From contig CAJBVC010000748.1 in the NCBI GenBank assembly GCA_903958915.1, forward strand, positions 1-6,972: a stretch of 6,972 nt of DNA, read 5' to 3'. The notes beneath the pieces were generated by a model. That model ran no database searches. It worked only from the letters and a program-made list of their open reading frames with translations, and was not told the DNA's origin. The translations under genes and the position numbers were made by a program. Position 1 is the stretch's first letter. The number at the start of each line of letters is the position of its first letter. Shown here one piece after another: positions 1 to 6,263 of the stretch. This DNA is from an uncultured beta proteobacterium (GTDB lineage Bacteria > Pseudomonadota > Gammaproteobacteria > Burkholderiales > Burkholderiaceae_C).

Positions 1-1297
1 GGTCTGGCATGGGTGCGAATCCCGAGCGAAACTCGCCAGGGTTCCCCGGCGCAGCCACTTTCATGCTGCGGCCGTTCGCGCCAACGTCAATCTGTCTGGC
101 ACGTGCAGCAAGGTAATTGGGCTCCAGCAAGCTGCTCCATTGGCCGCCGGGTGCGGGTACGAAATCGGGGTCTGCTACATATTGGGAACGGTCCGCAAAC
201 GCCAGGCGCGCAGCTTCGGTGTACAGGTGAAGCCAGTTGGCACCGGGCAGCCCGCCTTCCAAACGCAGGGATTCTGCCGGTGTGTGGTGCAGCATGCCCA
301 AAATCTGACCGATTGCGATGGCGCCGGAACTGGGGGGCGGCATGCCGCAAATGCGGTATTCCTTGTCAAACTGTGGCACCGGGTAGTCAACACAGAGGGG
401 CTCACGGACGATGGCCCGGTAAGTCTCCAGGTCCGCCGTCGTCAGCTTGCCTGGATTGCCGGAATGCCCTTGCACCTTGTGGACTATGGCGTGTGCGATA
501 TCGCCAGTCATGAATGCACTCGGACCACCGCTGGCAATGGCCTGCAGTACCTCCGCAAGTTCCGGGTTGCGTAGCACATGGCCCACCGGCCACGGTCTTG
601 CCTGTGCATCGTAGAAATACGCTTTGGCCACTGGGTCGTCTTGCAGGCGCGTTTCGGCCGCCAGCAGTGCAGCCATGCGGGGGCTCACCGAAAATCCTTG
701 CCTGGCTAAATTGATGGCAGGCACAAACAGCTCCTGCCAGGCGAGTCGACCATACTGCCGGTGCGCCATGGCGAGCATCGTGACCGCTCCGGGAACCCCC
801 ACGGCCCTTCCTCCAACGGCTGCGCCAAGGAACGCCATGGGACGCCCGTCAGCACCCATAAACAATGTATCCGTGACCCCGCTCGGCGCAGTTTCACGCC
901 CGTCATACGCCACGGTACGTTGGCCGTCGAAGTGCAGCATAAATGCCCCGCCACCGATGCCACTCGATTGTGGCTCTACCAGTGTCAATACCATCTGCAC
1001 GGCGATAGCGGCATCGACCGCGCTGCCACCAGCCCGGAGAATTTCCCGACCGGCCTGCGCAGCCAGCGGGTTGGCCGCAGCAACTGCAAAGGTGCGGGCA
1101 GTCCAGCCGGACTTTGCAGTCACCGCGGTGGCGCCTTCCGGTTGGTGAAGGGTTGCGCCCGAAAACCTTGCTGCGGGCGTTGTTGCGGATGGCAACGGTT
1201 GCACAGTGCAGCCCACCATTGCACCGACCATGATCGCCAAAACGAACGAGCGCCAGATTGCAATGGCACACGGTCTACGTATGATGGTATGCAGCAC
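1..1297 (-). CDS. ggt: Gamma-glutamyltransferase, N-terminal part (cut by window edge)
   Basis: Gamma-glutamyltransferase cleaves the gamma-glutamyl bond of glutathione and related compounds, and transfers the glutamyl group to water or an amino acid. It is made as a proenzyme that cuts itself before a catalytic Thr. The visible 432 residues cover nearly all of the large subunit. Seen: 'GGSAVDAAIAVQ' (about 90-101), 'GIGGGAFML' (113-121), 'YDGRETAPSG' with Arg134 matching the substrate carboxylate-binding Arg of the family, 'GMPPPSSGAIAIGQ', and the large-subunit end 'SGFAPMPD'. By family comparison the catalytic Thr should lie within roughly ten residues past position 1, so activity cannot be judged here. 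The GTG start at 1297 is chosen because GAGG lies 7 nt upstream and the resulting N-terminus (RR, then a hydrophobic stretch 18-29, then Cys30 in 'AMVGC') looks like a lipoprotein signal. The start is 32 bp after the GGDEF-EAL stop, so co-transcription is likely. The family call is very secure; the exact start is less so. Confidence 0.93.
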   Translation of the reverse strand, partial: MLHTIIRRPCAIAIWRSFVLAIMVGAMVGCTVQPLPSATTPAARFSGATLHQPEGATAVTAKSGWTARTFAVAAANPLAAQAGREILRAGGSAVDAAIAVQMVLTLVEPQSSGIGGGAFMLHFDGQRTVAYDGRETAPSGVTDTLFMGADGRPMAFLGAAVGGRAVGVPGAVTMLAMAHRQYGRLAWQELFVPAINLARQGFSVSPRMAALLAAETRLQDDPVAKAYFYDAQARPWPVGHVLRNPELAEVLQAIASGGPSAFMTGDIAHAIVHKVQGHSGNPGKLTTADLETYRAIVREPLCVDYPVPQFDKEYRICGMPPPSSGAIAIGQILGMLHHTPAESLRLEGGLPGANWLHLYTEAARLAFADRSQYVADPDFVPAPGGQWSSLLEPNYLAARARQIDVGANGRSMKVAAPGNPGEFRSGFAPMPD

Positions 1298-1304
1298 GGT
1301 CAAT

Positions 1305-1308
1305 CCTC
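1305..1308 (-). promoter_or_regulatory. Ribosome binding site of ggt
   Basis: GAGG on the minus strand, 7 nt before the GTG at 1297. It is the main reason for preferring this non-ATG start. The frame stays open further upstream, and the only in-frame ATGs downstream (from residue 23) would destroy the export signal. Confidence 0.6.
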
Positions 1309-1329
1309 GCAAAGAAGTCAGCGCTGGTC

Positions 1330-3996
1330 TCAACGTTGGTACAACTGCGCTTCAAACTCAGGCAAAGCCAGTGGTTTGCCGAAAAGGTAGCCCTGGCAGT
1401 GATCACATCCGTTGCGCGCCAGAAAGTCGCTCTGTTCTTGCGTTTCCACGCCTTCAGCGATCACCATCAAACCCAGACTGTGTGCCAGGGCGATGATGGA
1501 ACAGGCAATGGTGGCCGCATTCGGGTCGTTGAGCACATCGTGTACAAACGACTGATCGATTTTTAGCTGATCAATCGGCAACAGTTTCAGGTACGACAAC
1601 GATGAATACCCGGTGCCGAAATCATCGAGTGAAAAGCTGACGCCCCGCGCTTTGATTTTGCCCATCTTGGCGATGATCTCGGTGGTATTGTCCAGCAGCA
1701 TACTCTCGGTCAACTCAAGTTTGAGACGGCCAGCAGGGGTGCCCCATCGGTCCATCAAACCAAGCACACGGTCGACAAACTCAGTCTGTCGAAACTGCCG
1801 CGCACTGACGTTGACGGCAATGCTCAGCTGCGCTGTTTCGGGCGCCAGCGCCCAAGTCTTCAACTGTTGGCAGGCGGCCTCCAGAATCCAGTCTCCCAAC
1901 GGCAATATCAGGCCGGTGTCTTCCGCGAGTGGAATAAATTCGCCCGGTAACACGACACCTCGGTCAGGGTGCATCCAACGAATCAGAGCCTCTACCCCTA
2001 CCACTTGCCTGGCACCGTCGACCTGCGGTTGGTAGTAGACGGCAAACTGCTGGTGATTGATGGCACTTCGCAATTGCGACTCCAGGGCCGCACGGGAAGT
2101 GACAGCGGCCTGCATTTCGGGATCAAAAAAGCGAAGCGTATTGCGCCCCGCAGACTTGGCCTGGTACATGGCTGTGTCAGCACGCTTCATCAGTTCATCA
2201 GTAGGAGTGTGCTGGTCCTGGAACAGGGTAATGCCAATGCTTACAGAGCAGTGATGGATGCACGTTCCGGCTTGATTGCTGACGGTAAGCTCGTAGGGTT
2301 CATTGATCAGCGCCTGGATTTTGACCCCCACCGCTTCCGCCTGCATTGCTGCAAAACCTGCCCGATCAAGACCTTCCAGGATGACAACAAACTCGTCACC
2401 TCCAAGTCTGGCAACGGTGTCTCCCTCACGTACGCCAGCTTGCAGGCGCTTGGAAACCTCCACCAGCAATTGATCTCCTACGTCGTGCCCTTGTGTGTCG
2501 TTGAGAATCTTGAAATTGTCCAGATCCATCATCATCAGCGCTCCATGGCGGCGGCTTCGGTCACTGCCGGTGAGCGCCTGGCGCAGGCGGTCGAGCATCA
2601 GACGGCGATTGGGCAAGCCTGTCAGCGGATCATAAAACGCCAATGCGTTGATCTCGCTTTCGGCCAGCTTGCGCTGGGTAATATCGGTCATTGTGGCAAC
2701 GTAGTGGCTGACTAATCCAGCCTTGTCCTTGACCACAGTGATCGTCAGCCACTGCGGATAAGGTTCGCCGCCTTTGCGTCGATTCCACAACTCGCCTTGC
2801 CACCTGCCGGAGCCTTTGAGCTGCTCCCAAAGCCGTGCGTAAAAGTCCGAGTCGTGGCGTCCTGATTTGAGCATGCTGGGTCGCTTGCCGACCGCCTCCT
2901 CGGCGGAGTAGCCGGTGATGTCGGTAAAGGCCTGATTCACCCGCAGAATGATGTTGTTGGCGCTGGTAACGATCATCCCCTCCTGCGACTCAAAGACGGT
3001 GGCCGCAATGCGCATCTGTTGCTCCGCAACCTTGCGCGCAGTGATGTCTCGAACGAAGGCGAAAAACATATCATCAAGGTCGGGCAGATGCAGTGCACTG
3101 ACTTCCACATCAATGATGGAGCCGTCTTTGCGCCGGTGACGTGCTTCAAACTGCACATGGCCCCGCGCCATGATTTCCTGTGTGTGCGCCAACGTTTCTT
3201 CGGCGCTTTCGTCGGCTTCAATGTCGTAAATCCCCATACTCAGCAATTCCTCGGCCGAATAGCCAAGCATCTGGCAAGTGGACTGATTGACCTCCACGAT
3301 TCGGCCCTGGTTGTTGGTGATCCAAAAGCCATCCAGCGATGCCTGTACGACGCTGCGATAGAGTTCCACGTGACGTTCGACTAGTTTGCGTTCGGTAATA
3401 TCCTGAAGCGACCCAAAGAGGCGTGTGACGGTGCCATTGCCCCCCTTTTCAGCAAAACCGGTTGCCAGGCACACCCGGTGTTTTCCGTCCTTGCGGTTCA
3501 GCATCACTTCCAGTGTGTAGGGTGTGCCATCGGACAAAGCGACTTGAACCGCAGCAGCCAAACGTGCGCCATCCTGCGGGGAATAGAGGGCTAACTGACC
3601 CGCGTAATCGGGTGTTCCACATGCCGGGTCGCGTTCAGCAAGGCGGTACAGTTCTTTCGACCAGACGATGACATCGGCAGCCACGTCCCATTCCCAGCTG
3701 CCCAACTGCGCAATGCTTTGCGTGCGCTCCATCATCACCTGGCTGCGTTGCAGGCTTTCGTCAATTGCAGTGCGTGCAGCGATCTCCCGCCTCAACTTCG
3801 CATTGGCACGCAAGTAGACCGCCAGAATGGCGACGAGCAGAAGTGCTGTCACGGCGAGTGCCATGACGAAATGGCGCGAAATGCTCTGGCTCGCTTGTAT
3901 GGTTTGAATAGTGTCAGAATTGCCAGCTGCTGTGGCAATCGACAATGAGAGTACCAGCGTCAATGCAAAAAAAATGTGTGAAAGCAGGCGCGACAC
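1330..3996 (-). CDS. Membrane-anchored PAS-PAS-PAS-GGDEF-EAL cyclic-di-GMP enzyme
   Basis: A dual-domain diguanylate cyclase/phosphodiesterase that should make and/or break c-di-GMP at the inner membrane. Numbering uses the GTG at 3996 (888 aa). Residues 5-24 form a signal peptide or first membrane helix; 43-62 form a membrane helix, leaving only about 20 periplasmic residues. A short coiled coil follows, then PAS/PAC units at about 92-205, 206-323 and 325-443. The GGDEF domain (about 446-622) has intact GGDEF at 532-536 and the inhibitory RxxD site at 523-526, five residues before it. The EAL domain (about 635-885) has EAL at 669-671, N729, E761, D791-D792, K812, E848 and E851, the residues expected for metal binding and catalysis, so both activities look possible. 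The start is uncertain: the frame is open to 4086 (TTG), with an ATG at 4065 inside the preceding chemoreceptor gene. GTG 3996 was preferred because it gives a compact signal sequence, though it lacks a clear ribosome binding site. Confidence 0.93.
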   Translation of the reverse strand: MSRLLSHIFFALTLVLSLSIATAAGNSDTIQTIQASQSISRHFVMALAVTALLLVAILAVYLRANAKLRREIAARTAIDESLQRSQVMMERTQSIAQLGSWEWDVAADVIVWSKELYRLAERDPACGTPDYAGQLALYSPQDGARLAAAVQVALSDGTPYTLEVMLNRKDGKHRVCLATGFAEKGGNGTVTRLFGSLQDITERKLVERHVELYRSVVQASLDGFWITNNQGRIVEVNQSTCQMLGYSAEELLSMGIYDIEADESAEETLAHTQEIMARGHVQFEARHRRKDGSIIDVEVSALHLPDLDDMFFAFVRDITARKVAEQQMRIAATVFESQEGMIVTSANNIILRVNQAFTDITGYSAEEAVGKRPSMLKSGRHDSDFYARLWEQLKGSGRWQGELWNRRKGGEPYPQWLTITVVKDKAGLVSHYVATMTDITQRKLAESEINALAFYDPLTGLPNRRLMLDRLRQALTGSDRSRRHGALMMMDLDNFKILNDTQGHDVGDQLLVEVSKRLQAGVREGDTVARLGGDEFVVILEGLDRAGFAAMQAEAVGVKIQALINEPYELTVSNQAGTCIHHCSVSIGITLFQDQHTPTDELMKRADTAMYQAKSAGRNTLRFFDPEMQAAVTSRAALESQLRSAINHQQFAVYYQPQVDGARQVVGVEALIRWMHPDRGVVLPGEFIPLAEDTGLILPLGDWILEAACQQLKTWALAPETAQLSIAVNVSARQFRQTEFVDRVLGLMDRWGTPAGRLKLELTESMLLDNTTEIIAKMGKIKARGVSFSLDDFGTGYSSLSYLKLLPIDQLKIDQSFVHDVLNDPNAATIACSIIALAHSLGLMVIAEGVETQEQSDFLARNGCDHCQGYLFGKPLALPEFEAQLYQR
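3967..3974 (-). repeat. T8 homopolymer tract in the signal-sequence codons
   Basis: Eight consecutive T on the coding strand (A8 on the given strand), about 20 nt after the proposed GTG start of the GGDEF-EAL gene, encoding the Ile-Phe-Phe part of its signal sequence. Such a run can slip during replication or transcription, and is also a common place for sequencing errors. The frame downstream is intact as given. Confidence 0.5.
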
Positions 3997-4030
3997 GGGG
4001 TAATTCAGAGCATGTGCAGATGCCAAAAGA

Positions 4031-5611
4031 TTAGCGCAATCTGCCCAATGTAGTGCCAGGTTCATCCCCAAGCTTGAACGTGCCAACCAGTTGGGTCAGT
4101 CGTGATGCCTGTTCCTTAAGGCTTTGTGCTGCCGCGGTCGACTGTTCCACAAGCGCGGCGTTTTGTTGTGTCATTTGCTCAAGTTCATTGACCGAAGTAT
4201 TGATTTGCGCAATGCCGCTGGATTGCTCGGAGGTCGCGGAACTGATGTCGCCAATCATGGTGGCAACCTTCTTTACCGCTTCAACAATCTCCGTCATGGT
4301 TTGCCCGGCATGGGTGACCAGTCGCGCCCCTGATTCAACGCCCTGCACACTGGCGCCGATCAATCCCTTAATTTCCTTGGCCGCTTCTGCCGAGCGACCA
4401 GCCAGACTGCGCACCTCGCTGGCCACGACCGCAAAACCGCGCCCCTGCTCACCCGCACGGGCCGCTTCGACCGCCGCATTGAGAGCCAAAATATTGGTCT
4501 GAAACGCGATGCCGTCGATGACGCTGATGATGTCTGCTATCTTGCGGGACGATGCTGTGATGCCGTCCATGGTTGTGATGACTTCCGCCACGACAGCACC
4601 GCCGCGTGCCGCCACATCCGCGGCCGACGAGGCGAGCTGATTGGCTTGGCGGGCAGAGTCTGCCGATTGACTCACGGTGCCGGTCAATTCCACGGTGCTG
4701 GAGGCGGTTACCTGCAAACTCGATGCTGCCTGCTCGGTGCGGTTGCTCAGGTCTGCATTGCCCGATGCCACCTCGGTACTCGCCAATTCGATGCTGCGGG
4801 CCGAGTCTCGCACTTGCCGCACCAGCTTGTAGAGCGCGTTTTGCATTCCCTGGAGCGATTCGACCATGCTGCCTAATTCATCCGAGCGCGATGCCGGCAA
4901 GGTACTGGACAAATCCCCGTCCGCAATGGATTGCAATGATCGGTTGACTTCATGCAGCGGTACCAGAATCGAACGCATGGTGAGCAGCGCCGTAACCACC
5001 AACACCACCAAGCACAGGCACGCGCCAGCAATGCCGCCGTACAGCATGCGCTGGCTGTTGCCTACAGCCGCCTCATAGGTTTCCTGAGAACGCTTTTGTG
5101 CCAAAGGAATCAATGTTTGCAGTGGCTTGACAACGCCCTTCACGAGCAGCGGCCATTCATCCTCCAGAACGGCCGTGATCACTTTGTTGTCTTTGGTGGC
5201 GTAACCCTGTTCGAGCTTGGCAAGCGTGGTTTCCACGAGCCCCCACTTCTCCTTTAACTGTCCAAACCCTTCCAGGGATTCACCCACCACGAAAATACCT
5301 GCGGCGGTGGGCTCGAGATCAGCCCACATCGCGAGCAAAGCCTTGCGGGAGTCACGCAGATGGTTCAGTGAGCCAGGCACGGGCAGTTGCTCCAGCAGCA
5401 CACCAGCGGCCCGAAACCGCACTTCCAGCAAGGTGTTTTCCACTCGCTGCAGGCGCATCAGCGTCTGCCCGTTCTTTTCAAATACCTCTGCCAGCGCTGC
5501 CTGATTGACCCGGTTGGATGCAAAAAAGAGGATGGCAACGATGGCCACGCCCAAAGCCGCCAAAGCAGCCAGAACCAGAAGGCGTCCCTTGATCGAGATA
5601 TTGAAATGCAT
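4031..5611 (-). CDS. Methyl-accepting chemotaxis protein (Tar/Tsr type)
   Basis: Inner-membrane chemoreceptor that passes a periplasmic signal to CheA/CheW and so to the flagellar motor. Numbering is from the ATG at 5611 (526 aa). Membrane helix 1 is about 11-31. A helical periplasmic domain (about 32-188) has a size fitting a four-helix bundle, but no ligand can be named. Membrane helix 2 is about 190-211, followed by HAMP (about 212-265). The cytoplasmic hairpin has its tip at about 367-393, where 'GIAFQTNILALNAAVEAARA' is canonical, so coupling to CheA/CheW should be intact. By comparison with E. coli Tsr (from memory), adaptation sites align to Q294, V301, E308, Q490 and E500, so one is lost. 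There is no C-terminal NWETF-type CheR tether; the protein ends 'TTLGRLR'. ATG 5611 is favoured by GGAG 8 nt upstream; an in-frame ATG at 5635 would add eight residues. It starts 36 bp after the rhodanese gene stop. Confidence 0.95.
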   Translation of the reverse strand: MHFNISIKGRLLVLAALAALGVAIVAILFFASNRVNQAALAEVFEKNGQTLMRLQRVENTLLEVRFRAAGVLLEQLPVPGSLNHLRDSRKALLAMWADLEPTAAGIFVVGESLEGFGQLKEKWGLVETTLAKLEQGYATKDNKVITAVLEDEWPLLVKGVVKPLQTLIPLAQKRSQETYEAAVGNSQRMLYGGIAGACLCLVVLVVTALLTMRSILVPLHEVNRSLQSIADGDLSSTLPASRSDELGSMVESLQGMQNALYKLVRQVRDSARSIELASTEVASGNADLSNRTEQAASSLQVTASSTVELTGTVSQSADSARQANQLASSAADVAARGGAVVAEVITTMDGITASSRKIADIISVIDGIAFQTNILALNAAVEAARAGEQGRGFAVVASEVRSLAGRSAEAAKEIKGLIGASVQGVESGARLVTHAGQTMTEIVEAVKKVATMIGDISSATSEQSSGIAQINTSVNELEQMTQQNAALVEQSTAAAQSLKEQASRLTQLVGTFKLGDEPGTTLGRLR

Positions 5612-5619
5612 ACTCCCTG

Positions 5620-5623
5620 CTCC
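5620..5623 (-). promoter_or_regulatory. Ribosome binding site of the chemoreceptor gene
   Basis: GGAG on the minus strand, 8 nt before the ATG at 5611. A second GGAG at 5613-5616 is too close to that ATG to serve. This site lies inside the longer alternative reading that begins at 5635, which has only a weak purine stretch upstream, so it decides for the shorter protein. Confidence 0.55.
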
Positions 5624-5647
5624 CGCGCGGTTCATTGACCCAACGGA

Positions 5648-6097
5648 CTACTGCGTGGGCAGCCCTTTTGCCGTCCACTCGGGAAGGCCACCACGCAACC
5701 AGTTGACTTTCGAGTAGCCCGCTTTTTGTGCGACCACTGAAGCCTTGTAGCTCTTCCAGCACTCACCGGCATTGCAGAAGAACACGACCGGTGCATTTTT
5801 GTCGGCCGGCAACTTTGCCAGATCAAAGTCGTCTTTGCTCGCATCAAAGCCAACGGCTTTGTCGCTCTTTTCCTTGTAAGGCACACTCTTGGCCCCTTTG
5901 ATGGTCTTTTCGGCGTATTCAGCCGCCACACGCGTGTCGATCAGTGGCGCGCCGGCATCCTGAAGTTTCTTGGCTTCTTCCGCACTGACCAGTTTGACAC
6001 CCGCTAGGGATGTGGGTGTTTCTGCGGACCATCCAGACGCCGCGAAGATGCTCAACACAATTGCCGACGTCCACTTCATCCAGTTACGCTTGTTCAT
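5648..6097 (-). CDS. Secreted (periplasmic) rhodanese-like protein
   Basis: A 149-residue single-domain rhodanese-like protein with an export signal. Rhodaneses carry sulfane sulfur on an active-site Cys and pass it to acceptors such as cyanide or thiols; the substrate here is unknown. Seen: a positively charged start (K3, R4, K8), a hydrophobic core at about 10-22, and a likely signal peptidase site after Ala25 ('GWSA-ET'). The mature domain has 'LIDTRVAAEYAEKTIKGA' (52-69), which is the usual rhodanese 'D-x-R-...-E-...-GA' segment, then the catalytic loop at C108 (C-N-A-G-E-C-W, 108-114), then 'WLRGGLPEW' (133-141). The loop keeps the family Gly at +3, but Cys113 occupies the place of the usual Arg. 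This resembles the CXXCW-type exported rhodanese-like proteins known from PQQ-dependent oxidation clusters, though no such genes are in view. The ATG is preceded by AAGGAG. It is the first gene of the probable operon. Confidence 0.92.
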   Translation of the reverse strand: MNKRNWMKWTSAIVLSIFAASGWSAETPTSLAGVKLVSAEEAKKLQDAGAPLIDTRVAAEYAEKTIKGAKSVPYKEKSDKAVGFDASKDDFDLAKLPADKNAPVVFFCNAGECWKSYKASVVAQKAGYSKVNWLRGGLPEWTAKGLPTQ

Positions 6098-6263
6098 TCA
6101 AAACTCCTTGGTTAGAAAAGAAATTGAAACGCGAATGAGCGCAGAGCCAGCACCATTGACTTCTGCGCAGCACGCACGCCCATTCTAGAGGCCTTATTTG
6201 CAGCAATCGGCGCCATGGTTGGTTTCCTGCAAGGCCGCGTCCCAGCAGCCAGTGTATTCACGG
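6098..6263 (-). other. Intergenic region between the efflux gene and the rhodanese-led cluster
   Basis: This is the longest gene-free stretch of the window (166 bp) and the natural place for a promoter of the four downstream genes. I see no GC-rich hairpin followed by a T-run, so no classic terminator for the efflux gene. A TAGAAT hexamer on the minus strand (6183-6188) resembles a -10 box, but no good -35 lies 16-18 bp upstream. An interrupted inverted repeat is present: TTGCAG/CTGCAA arms at 6227-6232 and 6198-6203 with a 23-nt spacer, flanked by GGCC on both sides (6233-6236 and 6190-6193). It could be an operator or chance. Confidence 0.4.
6104..6109 (-). promoter_or_regulatory. Strong ribosome binding site of the rhodanese gene
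   Basis: AAGGAG on the minus strand, 6 nt before the ATG at 6097. It is the best Shine-Dalgarno match in the window and fixes the start of the small secreted protein. Confidence 0.8.

Noticed and set aside
903..1271. Minus-strand frame of 122 codons in the ggt region
   Set aside because: It is in a different frame from the gamma-glutamyltransferase reading, which carries all family motifs.
761..1390. Plus-strand open frame (209 codons) opposite ggt
   Set aside because: It overlaps a clear gamma-glutamyltransferase reading on the other strand; its translation is rich in Arg, Cys and Ser without domains, typical of a shadow frame.
1969..2715. Long plus-strand open frame (248 codons) opposite the GGDEF-EAL gene
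   Set aside because: It lies wholly inside a strongly supported minus-strand coding region, its translation resembles no family I know, and long antisense frames are common in GC-rich genes.
4053..4502. Plus-strand open frame (149 codons) opposite the chemoreceptor signalling domain
   Set aside because: It is the antisense of the Ala/Ser-rich coiled coil of the chemoreceptor, with no independent support.
6203..6236. Possible FliA (sigma-28) promoter for the chemotaxis cluster, from the GCCGATTG string on the minus strand
   Set aside because: The -10-like part is a partial match, but the correctly spaced -35 region matches the TAAAGTTT consensus very poorly.
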